A DNA stretch of 64,000 bases from Ruminococcus sp. (GCA_021201755.1 JAJQEI010000037.1:248001-312000); one strand, 5' to 3'; positions 39,426 to 50,125 are shown, counted from the stretch's first letter. A program made the numbers and translations. Notes: generated by a model not told the origin, from the letters alone.

Positions 39426-40648
39426 TATTTTACTTCGCACCGAAGCATACTTCCGGTAGGAAAAGCTGTTTCACAGGCGATAGAACATGACATCATGGCG
39501 TGATTTGCCATTTCGATAGATTGCCCGTTTTCATCTTGTAAATCCTTTGCAAAAATCACTGTCGGCGGCATACCGGGTTGGATTATCTCCAACTTATCAC
39601 CCACAAAAAAACGGTTGCGTTGTTTTAGATAGAGTCGGTTTTTTTCCCATCGGTCGACAATTGCTGCTACATCGCAGAGGTGGACATAGCTGCTGCTTTC
39701 ATAACGTTGTGTGGCATCTTTCTTTTGATAGAAGAAGCCTGTGCAGTATTCTCGATGACTCACCTGATAGACCTCACGCATTGCCCATTCCGGTAACGGC
39801 TGATGAGAGATTGCCGCATCCATCGCTGCACGATAGGCATTTGTAATGATAGAAACATAATAAGTGGACTTATTTCGCCCCTCCAGCTTCAGACTATTGA
39901 CGCCAGCTTGCAGAAGTTCTGGGATATGGTCAATCATACACAAATCCTTTGCATTAAACAAGAAGGTACCCTCGCCTGTCTCTTCGACTGGAAAAAAATG
40001 ACTCGGTCTTGTTTCTTCCATGATGTGATATTTCCAGCGACAGGGTTGCGCACACGCTCCACGGTTAGCATCTCGACCGGTAAGATATGCGGAAAGCATA
40101 CATCGTCCTGAAAAGGACATACACATAGCACCGTGTACAAAAGCTTCCAGTTCCATATCCCGTGGGATTTTTGCACGAATTTCTGCGATTTCATCTAAGG
40201 ACAATTCTCGTGCTAGAACGGCTCGTTTGACGCCCATATTGTAAAGAAATTGACAAGTGGCATAGTTCACAATTCCCGTCTGGGTGGACATATGGATTTC
40301 CATGTCCGGTGCAAGTTTCCGTACAATTTGCAATAATCCCATATCTGCCAGAATCAATGCATCAACACCAGTTTCTTTTGCTTCTTGTAAAAACTGTGGA
40401 AAACGTTCGATTTCGGCATTGCGAGGAAGTGTATTACAAGTGAGATAAATGCGTTTTCTGTGATGATGGATGCGTGTTACGGCTTCCGCCAGAGCATCTT
40501 CTGTTTGGAAATAATTTGCAGCTGCACGCATACTATATTCTGGTCTGCCGAGATACACTGCATCTGCGCCATATTGCAAAGCAGCAGAGAGTCGTTCTAG
40601 GTCGCCGACTGGAGCTAACAATTCTGGATTATTCGCTGTTGCTTTCAT
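39425..40648 (-). CDS. Peptidase U32 family protein
   Basis: NPELLAPVGDLERLSAALQYGADAVYLG; EAFVHGAMCMSFSGRCMLSAYLTGRDANRGACAQPCRW. Confidence 0.92.
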   Translation of the reverse strand: MKATANNPELLAPVGDLERLSAALQYGADAVYLGRPEYSMRAAANYFQTEDALAEAVTRIHHHRKRIYLTCNTLPRNAEIERFPQFLQEAKETGVDALILADMGLLQIVRKLAPDMEIHMSTQTGIVNYATCQFLYNMGVKRAVLARELSLDEIAEIRAKIPRDMELEAFVHGAMCMSFSGRCMLSAYLTGRDANRGACAQPCRWKYHIMEETRPSHFFPVEETGEGTFLFNAKDLCMIDHIPELLQAGVNSLKLEGRNKSTYYVSIITNAYRAAMDAAISHQPLPEWAMREVYQVSHREYCTGFFYQKKDATQRYESSSYVHLCDVAAIVDRWEKNRLYLKQRNRFFVGDKLEIIQPGMPPTVIFAKDLQDENGQSIEMANHAMMSCSIACETAFPTGSMLRCEVK

Positions 40649-42356
40649 CTTCGCCCTCATCATCATATGTGGATTCGTCTTCATCGGATTCTACTTCATC
40701 ATTGTCCGTCTCGTCGTCGGAAGTGCTTGACGCTGTTCCGTTTTCCGCTGCAACCATCGCCTGATTCGCATCATGTTCTTCCAGTGTTTTTGCAAAGTAC
40801 GTTTCACCCGTCAAGAGATTCGAGTAGAAGTAGTAATAGCCTGTATTTTCCGGATAGAGTGCAGCATAAATGGCATCTTCGCCGGGATTACAAATGGCAC
40901 CTGCCGGAAGACCGGTGCAAGTATAGGTGTCATAAGAATCATACAGTTCCTGGTCATATGTTTCGCTATGTGGCTTGATGACCTCTTCCACATAGCTTGA
41001 AGTGGCGTCAGATTGGAGCAGTGGGAATTCCGTTGCATTATTGAGTCTGTTCCAGAAGACAGAGGAGACTGTCGCCATATCGTCTGTAGTACCTGCTTCC
41101 GCTTGAATGATTGATGCCAACGTAATCGTTTGATCCAAGGTGATTCCCATCACTTCCATACGGTCGTAATAAGTTAAAGTAATTTTGCTGTTGAAGTTGG
41201 TTAAGATTTTTTGACATACGAGAGAAACGTCCATATCCTGGGAAAACGTGTAAGTATCCGGGAACAAATATCCTTCCATAACATAAAACTTCTCGTCCTG
41301 AAATGCGGGAAGATAGTCTTCATACGCCAAGTCAAAGTCGGTGCTGTCGTTGTTGAAATAATCTAAAAATTCATCTGCATCGCAGATACCATTTTCTTCT
41401 AATAAATTCGCCGCATCCACGAGTCGCATTCCCTCTGTAATTGTGACAGAAATAGAATATTCTCCATCCATTGATTCGCTTGTCAATTCACTTAGAATTG
41501 TTTCATATGCCATGTCAGGGCGAAGTTCGTGGTCACCGGGTTTTATATCAGTGTCCTTATCGCTCATGCTGGCAATAAAGACGAAAAACCTTGCATGGGA
41601 GATAATCCCTTCATCTTCCAAGATAGTTGCAATTTCGCTCATGGACGAGCCGCTTGGAATGATGACAATTTTAGAACTGCCATCACTGTTGATGCCCAAA
41701 AGGTCTTGTCCATATGTAATAATAACCATAGACAACCCAACAGATACGACCAGAATAATGATGGTCATAACCAGTGCACTGATAATGCGGTGTTCTTGTC
41801 GTTTCCTTTTTCGCCGTGTACCGGCAGCGGACTGTTGTTCTTCTTTAGGCAATTTAGAACGTTGGCTGTCTCCTTCTAGGTCCTCATAAAGCGGATCACT
41901 TGTGTGATAGCTTTCTGTCGTCTCCGGTAAATATCCCGGTACATGGAGTGGTGCTTTGTCCCAACTGCTTTCTACAATGCGATTGCTTTCCGGTTTCGAT
42001 TCCGATGATTCTACTTCTTTTGCATGGGCGTCTAATAAATCAAAAGCATCATCAAATTGACTTTCTGTAAACGCCGCTTTTCCACTTTTGACCGGCTGTG
42101 TCTCTGATGGCAGTGGTATCGGAGCGTCATTTGATGTATGATCTTTTTCCATCGAATCCTCGTGGAAAGGAACTTCTATTTCCTTTACTCGTCCGGAATT
42201 CTCTTCAAAATCTGTGGAATGTCGCCAACGAACGTTTACTTTCTTTTTTTCATTGGTCTGGTTTAATGGAGTATTTGGTTGTTGTCCAGATTTGTTTGGG
42301 TCTGTTTCGTTTAGGATTTCTTGTAACAAATCGTCTCGATTTTTGTTATTGTCCAT
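40629..42356 (-). CDS. mltG: Endolytic transglycosylase MltG with long N-terminal cytoplasmic extension
   Basis: LASIIQAEAG, FWNRLNNATEFPLLQSDAT, PTYNTY-like SYDTYTCTGLPAGAICNPGEDAI. Confidence 0.9.
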   Translation of the reverse strand: MDNNKNRDDLLQEILNETDPNKSGQQPNTPLNQTNEKKKVNVRWRHSTDFEENSGRVKEIEVPFHEDSMEKDHTSNDAPIPLPSETQPVKSGKAAFTESQFDDAFDLLDAHAKEVESSESKPESNRIVESSWDKAPLHVPGYLPETTESYHTSDPLYEDLEGDSQRSKLPKEEQQSAAGTRRKRKRQEHRIISALVMTIIILVVSVGLSMVIITYGQDLLGINSDGSSKIVIIPSGSSMSEIATILEDEGIISHARFFVFIASMSDKDTDIKPGDHELRPDMAYETILSELTSESMDGEYSISVTITEGMRLVDAANLLEENGICDADEFLDYFNNDSTDFDLAYEDYLPAFQDEKFYVMEGYLFPDTYTFSQDMDVSLVCQKILTNFNSKITLTYYDRMEVMGITLDQTITLASIIQAEAGTTDDMATVSSVFWNRLNNATEFPLLQSDATSSYVEEVIKPHSETYDQELYDSYDTYTCTGLPAGAICNPGEDAIYAALYPENTGYYYFYSNLLTGETYFAKTLEEHDANQAMVAAENGTASSTSDDETDNDEVESDEDESTYDDEGEDESNSE

Positions 42357-42420
42357 ATCAGACCTCCGTTCCGTATTTTTCGTATTTTTTATTGGTATCT
42401 GGTATATTGTGATAATTATC

Positions 42421-43017
42421 TTAAAATTCTAAACAAGTGTTTTCCAACACCAGTCCATCCATAGGTACGTCTGTCCGTTCCATAGGGATTTTATCTATCA
42501 AAAATCGCTGTGCAGTTACGCCAAGCTTTTTTATAAAAGGATATGTTTGCAAAAACCGATCATAATAGCCGCCACCGTAACCTAATCTTCCACCTTGTAA
42601 ATCGAAAGCCAGTCCAGGAATGAGACAAATACAGCGTTTGTTTTCCGATGGTGTCAGAGACGGCAGCATTTCCGATGGCTCTGCAATATGATAAGTACCA
42701 ATTGTCAGCTGCTTCTCTATTGGTATATTATATTGCAATTGATAAAATTGCATTTTATGGTTCGCAATACAGCGTGGAACAGCAACAGGAATGCTGTCAC
42801 TTAATGTACGCCGCAAGATATTCCAAGTATCCGGTTCTTGTGGAAGAGAAACGTAACAGAATAGTTCCTCACAGTTTCGATAAAGATTGTTATTACAAAA
42901 CTGTTCCGTTCGGCTTTCATCCAGTTTTTGTCGTTCCGATGGCGTTAGCAGCATACGTGCTTGTCGAGCTGTATTGCGCAGCATTTGCTTTGTAGTAGCA
43001 TCAGTCATGGTAGACAA
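42421..43017 (-). CDS. 5-formyltetrahydrofolate cyclo-ligase
   Basis: LCLIPGLAFD-like CLIPGLAFDLQGGRLGYGGGYYDRFL. Confidence 0.92.
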   Translation of the reverse strand: MSTMTDATTKQMLRNTARQARMLLTPSERQKLDESRTEQFCNNNLYRNCEELFCYVSLPQEPDTWNILRRTLSDSIPVAVPRCIANHKMQFYQLQYNIPIEKQLTIGTYHIAEPSEMLPSLTPSENKRCICLIPGLAFDLQGGRLGYGGGYYDRFLQTYPFIKKLGVTAQRFLIDKIPMERTDVPMDGLVLENTCLEF

Positions 43018-43546
43018 TAGAAGTGCGAATTTGCTGTGATGTGTCTTTGCCGAGCAACACTTCTACAAGCTTCAGACCAAAGTCGATTGCAGCACCAGCA
43101 CCTCTGGCAGTGACAATTTTTCCGTCCTGTTCCACAGAGTGAGAACCGATTTGCACACCGGTCAATTCTTTTTCAAATCCGGGGTAGCATACGGCAGTTT
43201 TATTTTGCAGTAATCCCAAGTGTCCCAAAATCGACGGTGCCGCACAAATCGCACCAATCCAGCGATCGTTTGACACACAGTAGGAGATGGCGTTTTGTAC
43301 GTCTTTTGAAGCTTCTTCGTTCCGAGTTCCCGGCATACCACCTGGGAGAACAATCAGTTCTAAATTTCCATCGAGCTGCATTTGGTCGGACGTGATGTCG
43401 GCAGTAATCGGAATTTTATGAGAGCTGCAAACAACTTTACCGGTGATGCTGACTGTTTGTACCTCTAATTTTGCACGCCGCAGCAAATCTACGGGTGCAA
43501 GTGCTTCTGTTTCCTCAAAGCCTTCTGCTAAAAATACATAAATCAT
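43001..43546 (-). CDS. DJ-1/PfpI family protein
   Basis: FLAEGFEETEALAPVDLLRRA, IGAICAAPSILG. Confidence 0.92.
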   Translation of the reverse strand: MIYVFLAEGFEETEALAPVDLLRRAKLEVQTVSITGKVVCSSHKIPITADITSDQMQLDGNLELIVLPGGMPGTRNEEASKDVQNAISYCVSNDRWIGAICAAPSILGHLGLLQNKTAVCYPGFEKELTGVQIGSHSVEQDGKIVTARGAGAAIDFGLKLVEVLLGKDTSQQIRTSIVYHD

Positions 43547-43733
43547 GAAAAAAATCCTCCTAACATTTCTGTTCCATTCAAGAAATGAACAGAGCGTATC
43601 GTTTCGTCGTTGTTTTGAGACGATAGAAAGGGCAAATTTGCACTTCCTTCATATTATACTATATTGTTAGAATCTTGTCAAGATTTTTTGCAAGGGAGTT
43701 ATGTGTACAGCCTGTGAAAATTCAAGAATTCAC

Positions 43734-43762
43734 TTGACAAGTTCTTTTTGGGGTGTTATAAT
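43734..43762 (+). promoter_or_regulatory. Promoter TTGACA-N17-TATAAT of znuA-like gene
   Basis: Direct reading. Confidence 0.7.
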
Positions 43763-43767
43763 AAATT

Positions 43768-43782
43768 TGAGAATGATTCGCA
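43768..43782. promoter_or_regulatory. Candidate Fur/Zur-family operator TGAGAAT-G-ATTCGCA
   Basis: 7-1-7 inverted repeat directly after the -10 of a metal-transport gene. Confidence 0.55.
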
Positions 43783-43894
43783 AATTCAAAATAGGAGAGA
43801 CGAAGGCTTAATAAAATAATCAGACAGCCGCCATGTGCTGTCTTTTCGTTTCTTTGTGTTTTTATGCTTTTTACGAATATGGAGGATGATTAAG

Positions 43895-44881
43895 ATGCGA
43901 GTTTTCAAAAAAATGATTGCAATGGAACTAAGTTTGACGTTCCTTGTTGGAATGTTTAGTGGCTGTGGCGACAGTTCTGGGAATCTGACGGATTCGGATT
44001 CCATTTCTGTTGTTACAACGATTTTTCCAGAATATGATTGGATGAAATCGATTGTTGGCGATGACAGCGACCGTGTGGAATTAACGATGCTTTTAGATAA
44101 TGGTGTAGATCTTCACAGCTATCAGCCCAGTGCGGACGATATCATTCAAATTGCAAGCTGCGATTTGTTTGTCTACGTGGGCGGAGAATCCGATTCTTGG
44201 GTAGACGATGTACTTGCAGAAGCGATAAACAAAGATATGATTGTCGTTGATTTGATGGATGTATTGGGCGATGCGGTGCAAGAGGAAGAAGTCGTAGAGG
44301 GTATGGAGTCTGAAGAGGAGTCGGAAGAGGTAGAAGATGAACCAGAATACGACGAACACGTTTGGCTTTCATTGCAAAATGCACAGGTGATTTGTCAATA
44401 TCTCGCAGACTGCCTTTGTGAAGTTGATAGTGAGAACAGTGCTGTTTATGAAAACAACGTGGCAGATTATCTGATGCAGCTGCAAAATCTGGACGCAAAG
44501 TATGAAGAGATGGTGTCTACTGCTGCAAGGGATACTGTTTTATTTGCAGATCGATTTCCATTTTGTTATCTGACGGATGATTATGGACTGGCATATTATG
44601 CTGCTTTTGTGGGATGCTCTGCCGAAACAGAAGCAAGTTTTGAAACGATTGCATTTCTTGCGAGGAAAGTGGATGAATTGGAATTGACGAGCATTTTGGT
44701 CTTGGAAGGTTCTGATCGAAAGATTGCAGAGACGATCATTTCCACAGCAGAAAGTGAGGATGTTCAAATCCTTTCAATAGATTCGATGCAATCTGTTACG
44801 TCTGCAGATGTGGATCAAGGTGCAAGTTATCTTTCTATCATGGAAAGCAATCTGAATGTTTTGACACAAGCGTTAAGCTAA
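43895..44881 (+). CDS. znuA: Metal (zinc) ABC transporter substrate-binding lipoprotein, ZnuA/AdcA-like
   Basis: FSGCGDSS lipobox; VVTTIFPEYDWMKSIVG, GVDLHSYQPSADDI, DEHVWLSLQNA. Confidence 0.85.
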   Translation: MRVFKKMIAMELSLTFLVGMFSGCGDSSGNLTDSDSISVVTTIFPEYDWMKSIVGDDSDRVELTMLLDNGVDLHSYQPSADDIIQIASCDLFVYVGGESDSWVDDVLAEAINKDMIVVDLMDVLGDAVQEEEVVEGMESEEESEEVEDEPEYDEHVWLSLQNAQVICQYLADCLCEVDSENSAVYENNVADYLMQLQNLDAKYEEMVSTAARDTVLFADRFPFCYLTDDYGLAYYAAFVGCSAETEASFETIAFLARKVDELELTSILVLEGSDRKIAETIISTAESEDVQILSIDSMQSVTSADVDQGASYLSIMESNLNVLTQALS

Positions 44882-44940
44882 AATACAAAAATGAAAACAT
44901 TGTTGGGAATATTCCATCACTCTGCAGTAATAGAAGCTGA

Positions 44941-45585
44941 CTATGCAAAGAAAGTAAGATTGTGCGTCTTTTCAAAGGCTAAGGTGGAATCTTCTCCGTG
45001 TCCGGGATAGACGCTGTATCTATCGTCTAGTGTTCGAAGCTTTTGAAAGGATTCTAACATTTCTTTATCACTGCCACCGGGAAAATCGGTTCTGCCACGA
45101 GAAAGATGAAACAGCGTGTCGCCAGTGAACAGAAGTGTATCACAGCGATAACAAACGCTGCCTTTTGTGTGTCCGGGTGTGTGCAGAACAGTAATTTCAG
45201 TATCTTCAAAGGAAAACGTATCGCCATCTGTCACAGTTTTCCAAGCAGTGACTTTTTGGAATGGTTTTGTGGTGAGCCATGTGGCAAGATTTTTGTCACT
45301 GTCGGACAGCATGGCGGCATCCTGTGCGTGAATATAGACAGGAATATGATATGCGCTCCGTATTTCCTCTACGCCTGCAATATGGTCATAGTGTCCATGG
45401 GTAAGAAAAATTGCTTGCGGCTGGAGTTCGTGCTCTGTCAAATACGCTTGTAAAACAGCTGCACCATCACCAATATCGAATAAAACGCAGTTTGCATTGG
45501 AGAGCTGTAAAACATAACAATTCGATGCCATTTCTCCCAATATTATTTTTTTTACTTTCACTTGTGTCACCTCATTTTTTCGCAC
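44941..45585 (-). CDS. MBL-fold metallo-hydrolase (glyoxalase II-like)
   Basis: LTHGHYDHIAG, HTPGHTKGSVCY, FTGDTLF. Confidence 0.92.
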   Translation of the reverse strand: MRKNEVTQVKVKKIILGEMASNCYVLQLSNANCVLFDIGDGAAVLQAYLTEHELQPQAIFLTHGHYDHIAGVEEIRSAYHIPVYIHAQDAAMLSDSDKNLATWLTTKPFQKVTAWKTVTDGDTFSFEDTEITVLHTPGHTKGSVCYRCDTLLFTGDTLFHLSRGRTDFPGGSDKEMLESFQKLRTLDDRYSVYPGHGEDSTLAFEKTHNLTFFA

Positions 45586-47830
45586 GATCGACGGAAATGA
45601 CTCCTCGGATTTTCCGTAATTTATCCATAATGGATTTCAGCTCGTCTGTTCCGGTAACCTGTACGCTCGCTTCAAAGATAGCATTTCCATTTTTTAAGTT
45701 TCTGGACGCAGAATGAAGAATTTGAATGTGGGATTCGGATAAGATTTTGGTAATGTCGAATACCAACCCCACACGATCTACTGCAACCACTTCAATGCCT
45801 GTGGGTATTAGGCTTGAGGTGTGATTGGTCCACTGCACTGGCAGCCAGTGTGCCATTTCTTCTAGATCATTTCGCTTGCGTGCGGCTTGATAATTGACAC
45901 AGCTTTGGGTATGCACAGAGATACCGTGCCCACGGGTAACAAAGCCGACGATATCATCTCCCGGCAACGGATTGCAGCACTGAGCGAATTTAAAAACACA
46001 GTCATCAATTTTATCCAGTACAATACGTCCTTTTTGGTTGTCTGGAATTTGGGTGATGACCGGTACAATTGGTGATTCTTCTTCGTCATCGTTGCCATAT
46101 TCTTTTACATAGCGTTCTTTTAGGCGTGGCATAATTTTCGATAAGGACGTACCGCCGTAGCCAATAGAAGCGAAAAAATCGTCTAATGTAGTACAGTTAT
46201 GCCGCTTTAAATCGTCAGCCAAGAAAGCCTCCCAATCGGATTCCGGCAGTCGGATGTGCGTCCGTTTCAGTTCCTGCTTGAAATTTGCCTTACCGGTAAT
46301 AATATTTTCTTCTCGGCATTCTTTTTTGAACCAAGAACGAATTTTTGATTTCGCCTCGTTTGTCTTGACGATACCCAGCCATGCACGGTTTGGACCTTTG
46401 TTTGGGTCTTTGCTGGTGAGAATTTCGCAGATTTCACCGGTGTGCAGCTGATAGTCCAAGGGAACAAGTTTTCCGTCCACCTTTCCGCCCACCGTTTTAT
46501 GTCCGATTTCCGTGTGAATGCGGTAAGCAAAGTCGATAACCGTTGCACCGTCTGGCAGGGAGATAGAATTGCCTCTCGGTGTTATGACTACGATATCTTC
46601 CGGTGAGAGGTCGTTTTTGATGGCACGGACAATTTCTTCTACATCATCCGATGTCTGCTGGGATTCGATGACTCTGCGTATCCATACCAGACGTTCTTCC
46701 ATCTTATCTTTCCCTTGAATGCCCTCCTTGTATTTCCAGTGGGCAGCAATACCATATTCTGCGGAAACGTGCATATCCCAAGTACGGATTTGAATTTCAA
46801 AGGGGATACTTTCCTGCCCCAAAACAGTAGTGTGGAGCGACTGATACATATTTGATTTTGGTGTAGAAATATAGTCTTTAAATCGATTGGGCAGAGGTCG
46901 GAACATATCGTGAACAATGCCTAACACCATATAGCATTCTGCTACAGTGGAAGCAATCACACGAACAGCATACTTATCATAGATTTCGTCCATGCTTTTG
47001 TGTCCCACATAGACTTTCTTGTATATGCCATAAATGCTCTTGACTCGTCCTTCGATGATTGGTTCTTTTAAGAAATGTTCTTGTGTCAATCGATCTCGAA
47101 TTTGTTTTTTAATAGAATCAATAAAGGCTTCTCTCTCGTCTTTTTTGATTTCCATGATATGTTCAATTTCAGAGTAAGCGTAGGAGTCCAGATAGTAGAA
47201 TGACAAGTCCTCCAGTTCTTCTTTTACTGTGCGTATACCGAGCCGATGGGCGATAGGTGCGTAAACGTTCATGGTTTCCAGAGCAATTCTCCGTTGCTTT
47301 TCCGGTGGTAAAAACTGGAGTGTCCGCATATTGTGCAGACGGTCGGCAAGCTTAATAATCATAACCCGAATATCATAGGACATTGCCAGCAAAATTTTTC
47401 GCACATTGCTGGCTTGTTGCTGTTCTTTATCGAAAATCGGGATTTTGTTGAGCTTTGTCACGCCGTCCACCAGCACAGCCACATCCTGACCGAATTTTTT
47501 GCGAATATCATCTAAAGTGTAGTCGGTATCTTCCACGACGTCGTGGAGTAATCCAACGCAAATTGTATCGGTATCCATACCCAAATCCAGCAAAATATCT
47601 GCCACTGCCAGTGGATGGATGATATACGGTTCACCGGAAGAACGAACTTGACCGCCGTGCGCCTTTTCCGCCAGTTGATATGCCGATAAAATTTTGCTCA
47701 AATCATATTGTTTATCCGTTGCAAGAATTTTTTTTACCATATCTGCAATCGTGAGTTCCTTTTCGGTGGTCTGTCCCACTGGCGTACGCCACTCAGAATT
47801 GTAGTTGTTCTGTTTTTTTACCTGTGCCAT
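45572..47830 (-). CDS. Bifunctional (p)ppGpp synthetase/hydrolase RelA/SpoT
   Basis: HD, synthetase (YQSLHTTVLG), TGS and ACT domains; likely start at 47830. Confidence 0.95.
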   Translation of the reverse strand: MAQVKKQNNYNSEWRTPVGQTTEKELTIADMVKKILATDKQYDLSKILSAYQLAEKAHGGQVRSSGEPYIIHPLAVADILLDLGMDTDTICVGLLHDVVEDTDYTLDDIRKKFGQDVAVLVDGVTKLNKIPIFDKEQQQASNVRKILLAMSYDIRVMIIKLADRLHNMRTLQFLPPEKQRRIALETMNVYAPIAHRLGIRTVKEELEDLSFYYLDSYAYSEIEHIMEIKKDEREAFIDSIKKQIRDRLTQEHFLKEPIIEGRVKSIYGIYKKVYVGHKSMDEIYDKYAVRVIASTVAECYMVLGIVHDMFRPLPNRFKDYISTPKSNMYQSLHTTVLGQESIPFEIQIRTWDMHVSAEYGIAAHWKYKEGIQGKDKMEERLVWIRRVIESQQTSDDVEEIVRAIKNDLSPEDIVVITPRGNSISLPDGATVIDFAYRIHTEIGHKTVGGKVDGKLVPLDYQLHTGEICEILTSKDPNKGPNRAWLGIVKTNEAKSKIRSWFKKECREENIITGKANFKQELKRTHIRLPESDWEAFLADDLKRHNCTTLDDFFASIGYGGTSLSKIMPRLKERYVKEYGNDDEEESPIVPVITQIPDNQKGRIVLDKIDDCVFKFAQCCNPLPGDDIVGFVTRGHGISVHTQSCVNYQAARKRNDLEEMAHWLPVQWTNHTSSLIPTGIEVVAVDRVGLVFDITKILSESHIQILHSASRNLKNGNAIFEASVQVTGTDELKSIMDKLRKIRGVISVDRAKK

Positions 47831-47938
47831 TATGCATCCGCTCCTTTTCAAGTATTTTCTTTATGGGTATCGCATATACGCATTTGGAAGAAGTCTATGT
47901 TTTATTTGTATGACATCGTTTTGCTTTTAGATGTACTC

Positions 47939-49975
47939 CTATGAAACGCTCTCTTTTTGGGCAAGCAGCTTTTGCAAAATTTTCGATTGGGATAAATCTA
48001 TCTTTTGGTTTACTTGAATACGATGTACGGTGTCGTTCCAACGATCGCACTGCATCAATCCCAATTCATCGAAAATATCCAAACTGAGTCGTAGCCGACA
48101 GAGATTGATTTCAGGGAAATGCATGAGATTATAATATAATTCATCGATTGCAATTTCTTTTGTGGGAACTTGTTGATAAATTTGCACCATTTGTTCCCGA
48201 TTCGGTATTGCAGCTTGGAGATAAGCTTTGGAAACCGCTTCTCCTCGACAAAGCTGGTCGTAGGTTTGCAGTGCTGAAAAATATTTTGCTTGTGGGCAGC
48301 CGCTTTTGCGGTAGTCCTGTACCATCAGAGAAAGCTTCGATTTTCCCATGTACTGGCTTGTTTCGGCAGTGATGAGGAAATCGCAAATGTCGCCTTTTTT
48401 TAAAAATACTTCTTCTGGTCTGACACGGAACAGCAGCAGATCCAGTGCCATTCCACCATAGGTCACACGTATTTTTGTATGCTTTCCACGGGAAAGTGGC
48501 AGGGCATCTGCAAAGATAGCGTGAGAAAGTACAAATCGAGGTGTTTCATTTCCTTCCCCAAAAGGTGTAAGGACAGATAGGCTGGAAATATTTTCAATCG
48601 TCAAGTCTTTTGGGTAGAGCATCCCGTCAGCTTCCAGTGTAAAAATCGGCATTATGGGATGCATTTCTCTGGCATATTCTTCCACTGCAGAACGGAATCC
48701 ATCGATTTGTTTCGACTCTAAAGAAAATCCACCTGCGCCAGGGTGACCACCATATTTTGTTAGATATTTGCTGCATGAATCCAAACAGCGAAATGCAGAA
48801 AATTCTCCAAAGGAGCGCATAGAACCTCTTGCAATATCCTCCTCGACGGTAATCAAAATTGCCGGTTTTCCGAACCGTTCTTCCAGCCTTGCGGCAGCAA
48901 TGCCAATGACACCGTGATGCCAATTCCTTCCGGCGAAAAGCAGTACACGGGATTGAAGATATTCCGGATGTTCCCATACTTGCGCCTGAATTTGTTTCAA
49001 AATCTTCTCTTCTTCTATTTTGCGTGCAGTATTGCGCTGATCTAGTTCCTGCGCCAATGTGGTTGCTTCTTCTGAATCCTCGCTAAGTAATAACTGTACA
49101 GCTGTCGTTGGCGATCCAAAGCGACTGGAGGCATTAATGCGTGGGGCGAGACCAAAGGCAACGGAAGTGGCAGTGAGTGCCTTTCCTAGGAGTCCGCTTT
49201 GTTTCATCAGTGCCAGAAGCCCCGGACGTTCGGTGTTTGCCAAAAATTGCAATCCCGTTTGGACCAAATAGCGATTTTCGCCGCTAAGCTCCACCACATC
49301 TGCAATGGTTGCAATCGCAGCCAATTCACCAAATTGTTCCAGCACCATGCTCGTTTCACCGCCCTCCATAGCGGCGGTCAGTTTCAATGCAACACCAGCA
49401 CCACAGAAATTGCGATAGGGTGATTCGTCATCAGTACGGTGTAAATCTACAATAGCGGCGGCTTTTGGCAAATCGGACAGCGGTTGATGATGGTCTGTAA
49501 TCACCAGTGTCATTCCTAGGGATTGAATCAAATTCGATTCTTCAATAGCAGTAATACCATTATCGACGGTGACGATGAGTTGTATACCGTTTTCATGCAT
49601 TTCTCGTATTGCATTTTCGTTTAGACCATATCCTTCTGTACGTTCCGGAATGCGATATGAGACATCTCCGCCCATTTGTTGTAGATAAGAGTAGAGAATT
49701 ACAGTAGCCATTATGCCATCACAGTCGTAGTCACCATAAATACAAATGCGTGTGCCTTTATCTATGGCACGGTTCAAAAGCTCTGCCGCCACTTCCATAT
49801 CCGCCGCCAAAAACGGATCAGACAAGCCATCACACTGTAAAAAATTTGCCACTTGTTGTACAGCTTCAAAGCCACGTCCAGCCAGAATGCGGGCACAGAG
49901 AAGTGATAAATCACTGCCTCGTTTGATGTTTTGTACAGCCTGTTCTGGTGGCTTTCGTATGTGCCATTTTTTCAT
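47939..49975 (-). CDS. recJ: Single-stranded-DNA-specific exonuclease RecJ
   Basis: YGDYDCDGIMATVILYSYL, VTDHHQP, GGHPGAGGFSL; start MKKWHIRKPPEQ. Confidence 0.93.
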   Translation of the reverse strand: MKKWHIRKPPEQAVQNIKRGSDLSLLCARILAGRGFEAVQQVANFLQCDGLSDPFLAADMEVAAELLNRAIDKGTRICIYGDYDCDGIMATVILYSYLQQMGGDVSYRIPERTEGYGLNENAIREMHENGIQLIVTVDNGITAIEESNLIQSLGMTLVITDHHQPLSDLPKAAAIVDLHRTDDESPYRNFCGAGVALKLTAAMEGGETSMVLEQFGELAAIATIADVVELSGENRYLVQTGLQFLANTERPGLLALMKQSGLLGKALTATSVAFGLAPRINASSRFGSPTTAVQLLLSEDSEEATTLAQELDQRNTARKIEEEKILKQIQAQVWEHPEYLQSRVLLFAGRNWHHGVIGIAAARLEERFGKPAILITVEEDIARGSMRSFGEFSAFRCLDSCSKYLTKYGGHPGAGGFSLESKQIDGFRSAVEEYAREMHPIMPIFTLEADGMLYPKDLTIENISSLSVLTPFGEGNETPRFVLSHAIFADALPLSRGKHTKIRVTYGGMALDLLLFRVRPEEVFLKKGDICDFLITAETSQYMGKSKLSLMVQDYRKSGCPQAKYFSALQTYDQLCRGEAVSKAYLQAAIPNREQMVQIYQQVPTKEIAIDELYYNLMHFPEINLCRLRLSLDIFDELGLMQCDRWNDTVHRIQVNQKIDLSQSKILQKLLAQKESVS

Positions 49976-50096
49976 AACTTCCTCCTGTATGATATTATGT
50001 TTTTTCATTATAGCATATTTTAAGAGAAGATGCAAGTACTCTTCAAAAATTTCATAAAAAATGGAATGGATTTTCTTAAAAAAATTGTTTTTCCTC

Positions 50097-50125
50097 TTGA
50101 CAGAGCGGAAATGCTATGTTATAAT
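50097..50125 (+). promoter_or_regulatory. Promoter TTGACA-N17-TATAAT of znuCB-like operon
   Basis: Direct reading. Confidence 0.7.
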
